DNA of 64,000 nt from positions 1-64,000 of the forward strand of contig NZ_JANU01000005.1 of assembly GCF_001044395.1 (NCBI RefSeq), written 5' to 3'. Under the pieces are notes generated by a model. The model was not told the origin of the DNA and made no database searches. It worked only from the letters and a program-made list of their open reading frames with translations. The DNA is from Caenimonas sp. SL110 (GTDB taxonomy: Bacteria > Pseudomonadota > Gammaproteobacteria > Burkholderiales > Burkholderiaceae_C). The translations under genes were made by a program, and so were the position numbers. Below, piece after piece: positions 41,005 to 53,305 of this stretch. Each line of letters begins with the position of its first letter. Position 1 is the stretch's first letter.

Positions 41005-41853
41005 ATGAACCAGAACGCAAACGCCCCAGCACGGGACAGCAACCAGGATCGCATCGCTTTCATTGGCGGGGGCAACATGGCCGGCGCCATCATCGGGGGC
41101 CTGATACGCCAGGGTCTTTCTCCATTGCAGGTCGAAGTGGTGGAGCCGTTTGCGCAATCCCGGGAAAAACTCAAGGTTCAGTTCGGCGTGCTGGCAAAGG
41201 AGTTCGCTGGACCGGCCCTTGCGCGCGCAAATGTTGTGATCTGGGCCGTCAAGCCGCAGACCTTCAAGGAAGCTGCCGCCCAAGCCGGCGCGTTCACGGG
41301 TTCCGCCCTGCATTTGAGCGTAGCGGCCGGCATTCGATCCAGCAGCATCGCCCAATGGCTGGGTACGCAGCGGATCGTGCGCTCGATGCCAAACACCCCG
41401 GCGCTCGTTGGCAAGGGGATGACTGCACTTTATGCACGACCCGCAGTGACCGAAGCAGATCGGCGTCGCATTGAGCAGATCATCTCAACCACCGGCGATT
41501 CACTCTGGGTGACCGACGAGCAGTATCTGGACGCCGTAACGGCACTTTCAGGTTCCGGCCCCGCGTATGTCTTTTTCTTCATCGAAGCGATGACGAAGGC
41601 GGGAATCGAGATGGGCCTGTCGAGCGATCAGGCACGCAAGCTCTCGATTGGTACGTTTGTCGGCGCCTCAGAACTCGCCCGTGCATCCGACGATCCGCCA
41701 GAAATCCTTCGCGAACGCGTCACCTCCAGAGGCGGCACAACCCATGCCGCCATCACGTCAATGGAACACGACCAGCTAGCAGCACTGTTCGGCAAGGCAC
41801 TTCACGCCGCGCGCAAGCGTGCAACCGAACTGGGCGATGAGTTCGGCGCCTGA
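41005..41853 (+). CDS. proC: Pyrroline-5-carboxylate reductase
   Basis: A 282-residue NAD(P)H enzyme that makes L-proline from pyrroline-5-carboxylate. The N-terminal Rossmann motif IAFIGGGNMAGAIIGGLI is near residues 12-29. The C-terminal part has ALSGSGPAYVFFFIEAM and RVTSRGGTTHAAI. It is divergent from glpD with a 74-bp gap. Confidence 0.95.
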   Translation: MNQNANAPARDSNQDRIAFIGGGNMAGAIIGGLIRQGLSPLQVEVVEPFAQSREKLKVQFGVLAKEFAGPALARANVVIWAVKPQTFKEAAAQAGAFTGSALHLSVAAGIRSSSIAQWLGTQRIVRSMPNTPALVGKGMTALYARPAVTEADRRRIEQIISTTGDSLWVTDEQYLDAVTALSGSGPAYVFFFIEAMTKAGIEMGLSSDQARKLSIGTFVGASELARASDDPPEILRERVTSRGGTTHAAITSMEHDQLAALFGKALHAARKRATELGDEFGA

Positions 41854-41880
41854 CCGTGCGATCGAGCGCCAGCGCGAGCT

Positions 41881-42741
41881 TCACTGAACGGCATAGCCGG
41901 CGACCACGCCAGCAAACATGGTGAAGCCAAGCCAGTGATTGAGCCGAAACGCGCGGAAGCAGCCGTCGCGTGTGCGATGGCGAATCATGGTGTAGTGCCA
42001 AAGCGCCTGTCCACCGGCGGCAGCTATGGTGATTGCGATGACGTAGGCAGGCAGGCGCGTGGCCAGCACCGCACTCCAGATCCCCAGATAAGCCGCATAG
42101 CAAAACATCACCACAGCGACGTCGGCGCGCCCGAGCGTGATCGCCGAGGTCTTCATGCCGATCTTCAGGTCGTCATCCCTGTCGACCATGGCGTACTCGG
42201 TGTCATACGCCACCACCCAGAAGAGATTGCCAAGCAGAAGAAGCCAGGCCACCATAGGGATGCGCGACTGCACGGCGGCAAACGCCATGGGAATGCCGAA
42301 GCTGAAAGCAATACCCAGCACCGCCTGCGGCATTGAGACAAAGCGCTTCGCATACGGATAAGCAATCGTGATCGCCAGCGCCGCGAACGACCACGCAACG
42401 GCGAGTTCATTGGTCGTCAGCACCAGCGCAAACGCCACCAGTGCCAGGATCGCGCCGAAGGCAAGCGCTTCCTTGACCGACACCTTGCCAGACGTCACCG
42501 GCCTTTGTGCCGTGCGCTTCACATGACGGTCGAACTCGCGATCGGCAACATCGTTGACACAGCACCCGGCGCTGCGCATGAGAATCGTGCCCAGTACAAA
42601 CACCGCCAGCAGATGCCAACCTGGGAATCCATGCGATGCGATCCACAGTGCGCTGAGTGAAGGCCACAGCAGCAGCAGCCAACCGGCCGGCCGGTTCCAG
42701 CGGATCAGGTCGAGGTATAGGCGAAGTTTCTCGGTCACCAT
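41881..42741 (-). CDS. ubiA: 4-hydroxybenzoate octaprenyltransferase
   Basis: A 286-residue membrane prenyltransferase of ubiquinone synthesis. The two Asp-rich motifs are [19 protein letters not shown] near residues 63-81 and [17 protein letters not shown] near 180. About eight membrane helices are present. It starts right after the DyP peroxidase stop, and the two genes may be co-transcribed. Confidence 0.95.
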   Translation of the reverse strand: MVTEKLRLYLDLIRWNRPAGWLLLLWPSLSALWIASHGFPGWHLLAVFVLGTILMRSAGCCVNDVADREFDRHVKRTAQRPVTSGKVSVKEALAFGAILALVAFALVLTTNELAVAWSFAALAITIAYPYAKRFVSMPQAVLGIAFSFGIPMAFAAVQSRIPMVAWLLLLGNLFWVVAYDTEYAMVDRDDDLKIGMKTSAITLGRADVAVVMFCYAAYLGIWSAVLATRLPAYVIAITIAAAGGQALWHYTMIRHRTRDGCFRAFRLNHWLGFTMFAGVVAGYAVQ

Positions 42742-43650
42742 CTAGAGGCCGAGACGGCGCAAATCGAGCTTGCCGTCCCGCATGGGCGGGCACCAGAAAT
42801 ACGCGCCATTCACGGGCCTGGAAATGCTGAACATCGCATCGACGATTCCGTCTTCCTGACCGGCCATGCGCCGCATTTGCGCCTCGAAGGCGTACAGGGA
42901 CTCGCCGAATGCCACGAACATCAGTCCCGCTTGCATGTTCATCATCCACGGCATCGACCTGCGCAGCATGAACGCCGGCGGATCAAAATCTTCCTGCGCG
43001 GTTCGCTTCACATGGGCCGAAGTCGGCGAATCTTCGATCTCTTCGTTGTCGTCGCGTCGCCGACCGATGTGGTGGTCTCGCTCGTCATCGGTCAGGGCCT
43101 CGAATGCGTCCATGTCATGCAGCCACTGCTGCACTGCCACAAAACTGCCGCCGTCCAGCCCCTCGCCCTTGCCGTGCGTGAACGCGGCTTGTTCTGCTGC
43201 ATCACCCGTGGGATTCTCGGTTCCGTCTTCATAGCCGGTCAGATCGCGGCCATGTCCGCTTTCGCCCAGCGCATGACGGAAGGCATCGACCACATGGCGC
43301 AGGGCAAACGCTGGCGCAAGCGCCTTTTGAACCTTGCGCGTCAGGTGCAGCAAATCGCCAAGGTCGTCGCCGCGCACCCAGCACCACAGCGTGCCAGGCG
43401 TGGACGGCACCGTGACGCCGTGACCTTCCATGGCCGGGAATTCATGCAGGCCCGGAATCTGCGCGCCCAGCGCGGCAACCAGCGAAGGGCCGAGTCCGAC
43501 CACCACATCGCTGCCGTTGGACAGTGGCGAAAGCCGCACCAGCGCCTGCTTGATGCCGTCCGCGTCCGAGTCCTGCGCGAGACTGAAAACAACGTAGCGC
43601 GCCACAGCCGGCACGCCTTCGAAAATTCCGGGTTGATAGAGCCTGGTCAT
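42742..43650 (-). CDS. DyP-type haem peroxidase
   Basis: A 302-residue dye-decolourising peroxidase. The catalytic GxxDG motif is in GYEDGTENP at 139-147 (Asp142). The likely proximal haem ligand is His213 in SAHVKRT. No Tat signal is visible, so it is cytoplasmic or an encapsulin-cargo type. It lies just downstream of oxyR, which suggests peroxide-responsive expression. Confidence 0.93.
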   Translation of the reverse strand: MTRLYQPGIFEGVPAVARYVVFSLAQDSDADGIKQALVRLSPLSNGSDVVVGLGPSLVAALGAQIPGLHEFPAMEGHGVTVPSTPGTLWCWVRGDDLGDLLHLTRKVQKALAPAFALRHVVDAFRHALGESGHGRDLTGYEDGTENPTGDAAEQAAFTHGKGEGLDGGSFVAVQQWLHDMDAFEALTDDERDHHIGRRRDDNEEIEDSPTSAHVKRTAQEDFDPPAFMLRRSMPWMMNMQAGLMFVAFGESLYAFEAQMRRMAGQEDGIVDAMFSISRPVNGAYFWCPPMRDGKLDLRRLGL

Positions 43651-43687
43651 TGTCCTGGGATCAAAATCTTTTCGAATTCATCAAACA

Positions 43688-44641
43688 TCACGACAGCCGC
43701 TTCACACCCGGCAACTCGCATGCGTAGATCGAGTTGCGCAGCGACGCGATCGCCTCGTAGCGCGTATAGCTGCGCCGCCACGCCAGCACCACCCTGCGCG
43801 TCGGCGGATCGCCATCGAACGGGATGTATTTCACATACGAATGGTCTTCGTTGCGCCGGCGCGGCCGCGGCTCCAGTGCCTCCTTGGGCACCGAGAGCCG
43901 AGGCACCACGGTGATACCCATTCCGGCAGCCACCATGTGCTTGATTGTTTCCAGCGACGAGCCTTCGAAGCTCTTGCGGATGCCTTCCGCATTGCTTGAA
44001 AAGCGCGCGAACTCCGGGCACACCTCCAGCACATGGTCGCGAAAGCAATGCCCGTTGCCCAGCAGCAGCATGGTTTCGCTCTTGAGCTCTTGCGCGGTCA
44101 CTGTCTTGCGAGCAGCCAGCGGATGGTTGCTGGGCACCGCCGCCAGGAAAGGTTCGTCATAGAGCGCCGCCACGGCCAGCCCTGTGTCGGGAAACGGCTC
44201 GGCCATGATCGCGCAGTCGATGTCCCCCATGCGCAGCATCTCCAGCAGTTTCACCGTGAAGTTCTCCTGGAGCATCAACGGCATCTGGGGCGTACGCGAA
44301 ATTGCCTGTCGCACAAGATCGGGCAGCAGGTACGGGCCGATCGTGTAGATCACGCCCAGCTTCAGCGGCCCTGCGAGCGGGTCCTTGCCGCGCTTGGCAA
44401 TTTCCTTGATGTTGGCCGCCTGCTCCAGCACGCTTTGCGCCTGCTGCACGATCTCCTCGCCCAGCGCAGTCACCGACACTTCATTGGCGCTGCGCTCGAA
44501 GAGCTTGACCTCGAGTTCCTCTTCCAGCTTCTTGATCGCGACCGACAGCGTCGGCTGCGACACGAAGCATGCTTCGGCCGCCTTGCCGAAATGCTTCTCG
44601 CGCGCCACGGCGACGATGTACTTGAGCTCGGTCAGGGTCAT
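43688..44641 (-). CDS. oxyR: Hydrogen-peroxide sensor OxyR
   Basis: A 317-residue LysR-type activator. The N-terminal HTH has FGKAAEACFVSQPTLSVAIK. The redox cysteines fall exactly at C199 and C208 (GHCFRDHVLEVC), the numbering of E. coli OxyR. It is followed by a DyP peroxidase gene 37 nt later and preceded by recG, as often seen in Burkholderiales. Confidence 0.96.
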   Translation of the reverse strand: MTLTELKYIVAVAREKHFGKAAEACFVSQPTLSVAIKKLEEELEVKLFERSANEVSVTALGEEIVQQAQSVLEQAANIKEIAKRGKDPLAGPLKLGVIYTIGPYLLPDLVRQAISRTPQMPLMLQENFTVKLLEMLRMGDIDCAIMAEPFPDTGLAVAALYDEPFLAAVPSNHPLAARKTVTAQELKSETMLLLGNGHCFRDHVLEVCPEFARFSSNAEGIRKSFEGSSLETIKHMVAAGMGITVVPRLSVPKEALEPRPRRRNEDHSYVKYIPFDGDPPTRRVVLAWRRSYTRYEAIASLRNSIYACELPGVKRLS

Positions 44642-44656
44642 GAAGGGATGGCTTGG

Positions 44657-46741
44657 TCAGGCTTTGAGGAATTCTGATTTTCCTCCGAACCAGCGCTGCT
44701 CGTGCTGTCGCGCCAATTGCGGGTGTCGGTCCAGCATCAAGGGAGCCATCTGCCGCGCCCATTCCAGCAGATGGACGTCCGTGTCGAGATCAGCAAACCG
44801 CAGCATCGCCGCGCCCGACTGTCGTGCGCCCAGAAACTCACCCGGCCCGCGAATCTCCAGGTCGCGCCGCGCAATCTCGAACCCGTCCGCCGTCTCGGCC
44901 ATCGCCTTCAGGCGAGCACGCGCCGTTTCGCCCAGCTTGCCGTGTTCGCCTGCCGAATAGAGCAGGACACATGCCGAAGCGGCGGCACCACGGCCGACAC
45001 GCCCTCGCAACTGATGCAGCTGCGAAAGACCAAACCGCTCTGCATGCTCGATCACCATCAACGACGCATTGGGCACGTCGACGCCCACTTCAATCACCGT
45101 CGTCGACACCAGCACCGCCATCTGCCCGGCTGTAAAAAGCGACATCACAGCTCTCTTTTCCGGCAGCGGCATGCGCGAGTGCAGCAGGCCGACCATCGCA
45201 CCTGGCAATGCCTCGGTCAACGACTCATGGGTCTGCGTTGCGTTGGTCAGGTCCAGCGCCTCACTCTCCTCGATCAGGGGGCACACCCAGTAAACCTGCC
45301 GGCCCTGCGCCACCTGCGCACGGATGCGCTCGATCACCTCTTCGCGCCGGACGTCGGCGATGAGCTTGGTGACCACCGGCGTGCGACCGGGCGGCAGTTC
45401 ATCGATGGTCGATACATCCAGATCCGCGTAGTAGCTCATCGCCAGCGTGCGCGGAATGGGCGTCGCCGACATCATGAGCAAGTGGGGCTCCAGTCCCTCG
45501 CCGCTCATCTTCGCGCGCAAGGCGAGCCGCTGCGCCACACCGAACCGGTGCTGCTCATCGATGATTGCGACGCCCAGGTTGCGAAACTGCACCTGCTCCT
45601 GGATCACCGCGTGCGTGCCGACCACCAGCGCTGCCTCGCCACTTGCGACAAGGGCCAGCATCGCGGTACGTTCTTTCTTTTTCTGGCTACCGGTCAGCCA
45701 TGCGACGCGCAAGCCACGCGGTGCAAAGAGCGGCTCCAGCCAGCCAATCAGCTTTCGAAAATGCTGCTCGGCCAGGATCTCGGTGGGCGCCATCAACGCG
45801 CACTGCCAGCCCGCATCGATTGCGATGGCCGCAGCCAGCGCAGCGACCACCGTCTTGCCGGAACCCACATCGCCCTGCAGCAAGCGATGCATGGGCACCG
45901 GCCGCGCCAGGTCCTTCGCGATCTCGCGGCCCACGCGTTCTTGTGCGTGCGTGAGCTTGAAGGGCAGCGCCGCCAGCAGCTGGTCATGCAAACCATCCTC
46001 GACCCGCGCGAACGAAGGTGCCCTGAGCGCTGCACGCTCGCGCTTGCTCTCCAGCTGCGACAGCTGCTGCGCCAGCAACTCCTCGGCCTTGAGGCGCTGC
46101 CACGCCGGATGACTCCTGTCCTCCAGCGTCGCCAACGCCACATCGGGCGTGGGTTGATGCAGGAAGTGCAGTGAATCGCGAAGACTCCAGACCACCGGCT
46201 GGAGTGACTCCGTCACGCCCGGTGGAAAGGTATCCGACAAATCCGCGCGAGCCAGTCCGCCGAGCACCGCCTTGCGCAAATACGTTTGGGGAAGCACGGA
46301 CACCGTCGAATAAACCGGCGTCAGCGCGCTCGCCAACTCGCCACCGGCAGGCTTGAACGTCGGGTGCACCATCTGCCAACCGATGAAGCCGCCTTTCAGT
46401 TCGCCGCGCACGCGAATGCGCGAACCGACTGCAAGCGCCTTTTGCAGCGATGGATAGAAAGTGAAGAAGCGCAGCACGCACGTATCGCTGTCGTCATCGA
46501 CAGTCACCACCAGCTGGCGTCGCGGTCGATAGCTCACCTCGCAATTCACCACCGTGGCCTCGATCTGCGCGACATCGCCCGGGCGCGCATCGCGCAGCTT
46601 GACGATGCGCGTCTCGTCCTCGTAGCGCAGCGGCAGGTGCAGCGCCAGGTCGATGTCCCGCTTGAGCCCCATCTTCAAGAGGGCTTTCTGCGGCACCGTG
46701 AGTGCGTTCTGGGCGGCCGGCTTGGCCAGGGTTGTGGACAT
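44657..46741 (-). CDS. recG: ATP-dependent DNA helicase RecG
   Basis: A 694-residue branch-migration helicase that regresses stalled forks. The N-terminal wedge domain is followed by SF2 motifs: Walker A GDVGSGKT near 287 and DEQH near 393-396. [19 protein letters not shown] and [16 protein letters not shown] follow. The ATG at 46739-46741 gives [12 protein letters not shown]; a longer frame upstream runs into queA. It is divergent from queA with 55 bp between the starts. Confidence 0.95.
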   Translation of the reverse strand: MSTTLAKPAAQNALTVPQKALLKMGLKRDIDLALHLPLRYEDETRIVKLRDARPGDVAQIEATVVNCEVSYRPRRQLVVTVDDDSDTCVLRFFTFYPSLQKALAVGSRIRVRGELKGGFIGWQMVHPTFKPAGGELASALTPVYSTVSVLPQTYLRKAVLGGLARADLSDTFPPGVTESLQPVVWSLRDSLHFLHQPTPDVALATLEDRSHPAWQRLKAEELLAQQLSQLESKRERAALRAPSFARVEDGLHDQLLAALPFKLTHAQERVGREIAKDLARPVPMHRLLQGDVGSGKTVVAALAAAIAIDAGWQCALMAPTEILAEQHFRKLIGWLEPLFAPRGLRVAWLTGSQKKKERTAMLALVASGEAALVVGTHAVIQEQVQFRNLGVAIIDEQHRFGVAQRLALRAKMSGEGLEPHLLMMSATPIPRTLAMSYYADLDVSTIDELPPGRTPVVTKLIADVRREEVIERIRAQVAQGRQVYWVCPLIEESEALDLTNATQTHESLTEALPGAMVGLLHSRMPLPEKRAVMSLFTAGQMAVLVSTTVIEVGVDVPNASLMVIEHAERFGLSQLHQLRGRVGRGAAASACVLLYSAGEHGKLGETARARLKAMAETADGFEIARRDLEIRGPGEFLGARQSGAAMLRFADLDTDVHLLEWARQMAPLMLDRHPQLARQHEQRWFGGKSEFLKA

Positions 46742-46796
46742 GGGACAATTCTGCCCTGTCTCCACTCTTGGCACGGGCTGCGTCCAGCCCTCAAGC

Positions 46797-48954
<2,158 letters not shown>

Positions 48955-48994
48955 GCTGTCATTGCGGACCCTTCGACAAGCTCAGGAGAGCCTT

Positions 48995-49034
48995 GATCCG
49001 CAATCCATGCCCTGGACTCGATCCGCAATCCATG
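48995..49034. repeat. 15-bp direct repeat pair
   Basis: GATCCGCAATCCATG occurs at 48995-49009 and again at 49020-49034, a 25-bp period. The sequence before it (CCCTTCGACAAGCTCAGG) resembles a common dispersed intergenic motif. No array continues. Confidence 0.8.
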
Positions 49035-49059
49035 ACTTCAACGGCCGTCGCCGCTTCGC

Positions 49060-49090
49060 GGTGGATGCCGGGTCAAGCCCGGTATGACAT
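49060..49090. repeat. REP-like palindromic repeat
   Basis: The core CCGGGTCAAGCCCGG (49068-49082) forms a 5-bp hairpin within GGATGCCGGGTCAAGC...ATGACA. The same motif is a widespread dispersed repeat in proteobacterial intergenic DNA. It may act as a transcript stabiliser at the end of queA-tgt. Confidence 0.65.
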
Positions 49091-49111
49091 CCCACTCATT
49101 CGCGGATTTCG

Positions 49112-50272
49112 TCAAGGCAACGTGCCCGGCCCGGTCTCCAGCACCCTCGACGGCACGACATCGCGGCTGTCTTCGCTGTCCTGCGAATCGTCGCTGTCGT
49201 CCGGGTCCATGTAGTTCAGGCGTGCCCTCATGCTCTCGCGGTCCATCGTTTCGGTGAGGTGCGAAAAGCGCGCTTCGCGCATCGGCTTTTGCAGGGTGCG
49301 CCTGAACTCCACCCGCATCACGTTTCGTGTGCGAATCCAGTAATCGGCGCGACGCGTCTGGCGTGCGCGCTTTTCCGGTGACAAGGCCGTCGCAGCCAGT
49401 TTCTCATCGGAGTTGAGCGGCACCACCACCCAGCCAAAGGGCCCCGGCTTGCAGTCGAAGTGATCCCACAGTGCGTCATAACTGGCAAAGATCTTCTGGC
49501 CCGCTTCGCGGTAACGCCCCTGCCATCGGTACGACCAGTGATGCAGCCGGTGCGCGGCCGGATCGAGCCCCACCAGGTGCAACTGCCAGAACCGCGCGAG
49601 CTCCTGTGCCACGCGCACCAGCAGCACCGAAGGCTTCCAGCCCTGCAGGCCCTGGTTCAATTCCATCGGGCTGATCCGCTGCACCGGGTTGCGCTGGCCG
49701 CGCACCCCGCCAATGACCAGGCACGCTTTGTCGCCAATGCGAAATCGGCTGAACGCCAGCACGGCAACTTCCATCGGTTGCGCCTTGTGCTGGATGTCGT
49801 TGGAGCGCTGCGCGACCAGCGTCAGGAGCAGCTCGCCCTCGGGACTGTGCATGTGGGCCTGCTGCAGCTGCAGCCGCATGTAGTCGTAGCCGCGCGGCGC
49901 AGTGAGCTCCACGACGGAGATTGCGCGACCCGCAAGAATCTTCTCGAAGGCGTCGCGCTGGAATGCACCCTCCAGCCAATCCATATGGTCGATGAGCTGC
50001 ACGACGCGTTCGCTGAACGAAACCTCTCGATGCACCGAAGGACGCACCGCACGCAGGTACTCGCCAGCCAGATCCTTGACCAGGCCGCGCGATTGCAGCT
50101 CCCAGGCCACGCTCATCCAGCGGCTCATGGCACGGCCGTGCCCGAACGTCGCCTTCAGCGCGCGCCAGAACAGCCGGCCGCGCGTCACGCCGCCGCCCGC
50201 GTGCTTGGGCTGCAGGGCCCATTTCAGGCCGTTCCAGATGCTGGGGATGCGATGGGACTGGCTTTGACCCAT
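49112..50272 (-). CDS. VirK/YbjX-family protein (DUF535)
   Basis: A 386-residue protein resembling the DUF535 VirK/YbjX family. Its marks are FSERVVQLIDHMDWLEGAF, LVIGGVRGQRN and WQLHLVGLDPAAHRLHHWSY. There is no signal peptide. The C-terminus ends with an Asp/Ser-rich low-complexity stretch (DPDDSDDSQDSEDSRD). VirK relatives are tied to membrane stress and virulence, but this role here is unknown. It lies 3 nt after the FIST gene stop. Confidence 0.8.
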   Translation of the reverse strand: MGQSQSHRIPSIWNGLKWALQPKHAGGGVTRGRLFWRALKATFGHGRAMSRWMSVAWELQSRGLVKDLAGEYLRAVRPSVHREVSFSERVVQLIDHMDWLEGAFQRDAFEKILAGRAISVVELTAPRGYDYMRLQLQQAHMHSPEGELLLTLVAQRSNDIQHKAQPMEVAVLAFSRFRIGDKACLVIGGVRGQRNPVQRISPMELNQGLQGWKPSVLLVRVAQELARFWQLHLVGLDPAAHRLHHWSYRWQGRYREAGQKIFASYDALWDHFDCKPGPFGWVVVPLNSDEKLAATALSPEKRARQTRRADYWIRTRNVMRVEFRRTLQKPMREARFSHLTETMDRESMRARLNYMDPDDSDDSQDSEDSRDVVPSRVLETGPGTLP

Positions 50273-50275
50273 ACG

Positions 50276-51550
50276 TCAGCGAAACACCGTCAAGACGCCC
50301 GTGTACCCGTACAGATGGTGGCGGGCGATCTCGCCGCCTGCAAAAAAACCGACCAGCGGCACATCGCCCAACGCACGGCGGACGATTTGCAGTTCAGCGC
50401 TCGGCCCGCCAAAGTGAGGACCGCCGCGACCCGCGCAACTCACGTAGATGGCGCCGGCAATACGCCGCTGCGGACTGGGCATCGCCAGCGGCTCCGGCGC
50501 AGCAAGGGCTGCAGCCACTGTCTGCGGCAGTTCTTCCGGCTCAAGTTCCTCGCGGATCTCGGCGCAGATGCGGATGAGGTCCGCCCGCGCGGCCTGCGCA
50601 TTGCGTTGGCAGAACGCCATGCGCATACCGGGCTCCACCTTGTCCGCCACCGCAATCCCGCGCCGCCCCGGGTCCAGGCCGATGATGTGGCGAACGACAA
50701 CATCAGCGCCAAAGTTGCCCGTGCGGCTGACCGCGTCCGCACCGGGTTCGGTGAGCCCGACCAGTGTCGAGCGCAGCGCAGTCATCGCTGCTTGCGGCTC
50801 GTCCAGCGAAATGCCCGCGTCGCGTAGCAACAGGTCCAGCGCGGGTTGTCCGTCGATCTCTGTGATGACGTTACCTTCTGCGGCGGTGATCACGCGCTGC
50901 GCCGATATCGGCTGGCAGCCTTGCGTCACGCGTGAGATGAGTGAGACGCCTTCGCCGAAGGCGACACCGGAAAGCCCGCCGCGAAAAACTCCGCCGGCAG
51001 CGCCCTGCCCCCGGATGTTGCCGTTGCCGCCCACCGCAAACTGCACGGCATCGCTCCTGCTTGCAGCAAGTCCCCCGAAGAGATAACCGGTCGCAGTGCG
51101 GCTCGCCATTTCGGCGATGAGCTCTGCCACATCGGGCGTGCCTGCATCGGCATGGACCAGCGCGGTGTAGGGCTCGAATCCCATGCCATCGCCGACGCCC
51201 AGCGGCGCCACGCCGGAAAACACACGGTACTGGTCGGTCGGCAGTTCGCACAGCATGACAGCTAGCGCCGGCTCGTCGAAGTACTCCACATTGCTGGACG
51301 CAATGCCGATACCTACAGTGCCCGACCAATCGGTGATCTCGCGCAATTCGGCGCCCAGGTGGTCCAGGATCTCCTGGGCCTGGCCCGCGTAGTGGTCGGT
51401 GATGTAGAGCAGCCCGAGCGTTGGCGACTTCGCGTAGTCGGGCAGGGCCATCTGCGCGCGCAACTGCGCCAGAACCAGCCCTGCAGCCATCTGCCATTGG
51501 GGGTGCGTCGCATGACCGAACGGGAACAGCTTTGTCGCTTGCGTACTCAT
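50276..51550 (-). CDS. FIST-domain sensory protein
   Basis: A 424-residue cytoplasmic protein with a FIST N domain (about 35-220, including GLLYITDHYAGQAQEILDHL and GYLFGGLAASRSD) and a FIST C domain (about 250-400). FIST domains are thought to bind small ligands such as amino acids. No kinase or output domain is attached. It lies directly upstream of the VirK-like gene. Confidence 0.85.
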   Translation of the reverse strand: MSTQATKLFPFGHATHPQWQMAAGLVLAQLRAQMALPDYAKSPTLGLLYITDHYAGQAQEILDHLGAELREITDWSGTVGIGIASSNVEYFDEPALAVMLCELPTDQYRVFSGVAPLGVGDGMGFEPYTALVHADAGTPDVAELIAEMASRTATGYLFGGLAASRSDAVQFAVGGNGNIRGQGAAGGVFRGGLSGVAFGEGVSLISRVTQGCQPISAQRVITAAEGNVITEIDGQPALDLLLRDAGISLDEPQAAMTALRSTLVGLTEPGADAVSRTGNFGADVVVRHIIGLDPGRRGIAVADKVEPGMRMAFCQRNAQAARADLIRICAEIREELEPEELPQTVAAALAAPEPLAMPSPQRRIAGAIYVSCAGRGGPHFGGPSAELQIVRRALGDVPLVGFFAGGEIARHHLYGYTGVLTVFR

Positions 51551-51580
51551 CTTCTGGTCACCGTGCCGGCTCGTATCGCG

Positions 51581-52270
51581 TCAAGCTTTCCTGGCGGTGC
51601 GTTTGGCCGCCTGCTTGCGCGCTCCAGCCGCGACTGAGCCACCGGCCGCCTTGGCCATGCCGGTCGCGGTCTTGTACGCGCCCTTGGCAACACCCGTGGC
51701 CACATTTTTGGCGGTGTGCACAGCCGTCTGCGTGGCCGCATCTTTCATCGCGGTGCTCGCGATTTCCTGGAACTGCTGCGTGAGCGCGCCCCACCACTGC
51801 AGCGGATCGACCACGCCAGCCTGCGCCGCCGCCCTGGACTTGGCAGCGCCCTTCTTCCTTGCAGGAGTCGAAGCCGCCGATTCGCCAGACAAGGCATTGG
51901 CGGTATCGGCAACTTTTTCGGCCGCCATCTGCACGCCGCTCATGACGGTGTCTGCCGCCTTGAGCTTCAATGCATTGGCGACATCGCCCATGTTGAAGTT
52001 CATGCCCTTGAGCGTGGCCAGCGTCATCTTCTGGACTTCGAGCGCCTGTATGGTCGCGCCGAGTGCCTTGGAATTCTGGTCGAGCCAGAAGTGCACCGCC
52101 TTGAGCTCGCCGATGCGCTTGTCGAGTTCTTCGACGTTCAGCGTGGGAGCAACCCAATTGGACAAGTTGGGCATCTGCGGCAGGGTTTGCGACGCCCCCT
52201 TGGCCAGGTTCTGCAGGAAATCAAAACCGGGCACGAATTTGCCGAAACCCATCTGCTGGTTATCGCTCAT
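51581..52270 (-). CDS. PhaM-like polyhydroxyalkanoate granule protein
   Basis: A 229-residue protein. The N-terminal PhaM region has FDFLQNLAKGASQTLPQMPN and LDKRIGELKAVHFWLDQNSK. The C-terminus is an Ala/Lys-rich histone-like tail (TAKNVATGVAKGAYKTATGM, ending AAKRTARKA). PhaM links PHB granules to the nucleoid and activates PhaC in Cupriavidus. The tail here fits DNA binding. Confidence 0.8.
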   Translation of the reverse strand: MSDNQQMGFGKFVPGFDFLQNLAKGASQTLPQMPNLSNWVAPTLNVEELDKRIGELKAVHFWLDQNSKALGATIQALEVQKMTLATLKGMNFNMGDVANALKLKAADTVMSGVQMAAEKVADTANALSGESAASTPARKKGAAKSRAAAQAGVVDPLQWWGALTQQFQEIASTAMKDAATQTAVHTAKNVATGVAKGAYKTATGMAKAAGGSVAAGARKQAAKRTARKA

Positions 52271-52339
52271 GGCCTTGGCTCCACTGGAGTTGTGCTGGCT
52301 GTGAGCTTAACCCATGCGCCGCCGCCGGACAGGCCTGTT

Positions 52340-53245
52340 TCAGTGTTTGTGCGGCTCTGTCGCCGCACCTGCCGGCGCGCCCGGTGCCTGCATGGACACG
52401 GGCACCTGCAGCTCCATCTTCAGCTGGGCGCCTGCCGCGTTGCGAAAGAGCAAGGTGAGGGGCACGAGCGTGTCTTTTTGCAGCGGCTGCTTCAGCTCCA
52501 TCAGCATCAGGTGGTAGCCGCCCGGCTTGAGCTCGAACGGCGTGCCCGGCACGAGATCGACCTTGTCGACCGCGCGCATGCGCATCACATCTCCTTCCAT
52601 CTTCATCTCATGGATTTCGGCTATGCCGGCCGCAGGGGTCGCCGCGCCAACCAATTGCAACGGCTCGCGCGCGATCAGGCGCATGAAGCCGCCGGTGCCC
52701 TGCTGCCCCGGCACGGAGCCGCGCACCCAGGCGGCTTCCACCTTAGGAAGCGCCTTCGCCAGCGCGAAGTCGCGCGCATCCATCACCTGCAACAGCGCCG
52801 CCGGGGTCTTCATGCCTGCGGTGGAGGTGCCCTGCGCCGGGACGTCCGCCCAGTCCAGGCTGCCTTGCTCGCAGGTCTGCAGCACCTTGAACCACACCGG
52901 GCGCGCGCCGCGCGTGGTCGAACCTGCGATCACGAAATCAGCGCGGGTGCCATCGGCGAGCGCAGCCTCCTTGCTGCCTGCGGTCCAGGTCACGGCTGTC
53001 GGCGTGGCATCGAGCTTCCATCCGGGACGCGGCAGGGGCTTTGCACTCACGAAACCCTGGGGCAGTCGAACCGTGATCGCGGTCGTCGGCGACTTGTTGC
53101 ATCCGTGGCCCACGCGAAAGACCGCCTGGTACGGCGCGCCGGCTTCGGCCACCGGTGTTTCCAGGGTCACGTGAGCCTGCGCGACAGGCACAGCCAGGGC
53201 CAGCAAGGAAAAAGAGAGAGAAAGAGAAAAGCTTTTCGCAGTCAT
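52340..53245 (-). CDS. YcnI-PCuAC fusion, periplasmic copper protein
   Basis: A 301-residue protein with a signal peptide ending AQA, so the mature form starts with His25 (HVTLE). Residues about 25-155 are a YcnI (DUF1775) domain, with the N-terminal His used for copper. Residues about 160-290 are a PCuAC domain with EIHEMKMEGDVMRMR and GGYHLMLMELK copper-binding Met/His. The start at 53245 is chosen for the signal peptide. It probably passes copper toward cytochrome oxidase assembly. Confidence 0.88.
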   Translation of the reverse strand: MTAKSFSLSLSFSLLALAVPVAQAHVTLETPVAEAGAPYQAVFRVGHGCNKSPTTAITVRLPQGFVSAKPLPRPGWKLDATPTAVTWTAGSKEAALADGTRADFVIAGSTTRGARPVWFKVLQTCEQGSLDWADVPAQGTSTAGMKTPAALLQVMDARDFALAKALPKVEAAWVRGSVPGQQGTGGFMRLIAREPLQLVGAATPAAGIAEIHEMKMEGDVMRMRAVDKVDLVPGTPFELKPGGYHLMLMELKQPLQKDTLVPLTLLFRNAAGAQLKMELQVPVSMQAPGAPAGAATEPHKH

Positions 53246-53305
53246 GGAAATATCCGTCAAACCAACATGGAACAGTCCACGAGGCAACCCGTGCCCCGCA
53301 GCGCG

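Noticed and set aside
44702..46174. A 490-codon plus-strand open frame opposite recG
   Set aside because: It mirrors RecG codons and has no ribosome-binding site or homology.
48995..49034. Two 15-bp direct repeats as a CRISPR array
   Set aside because: There are only two copies with a 10-bp gap and no cas genes nearby.
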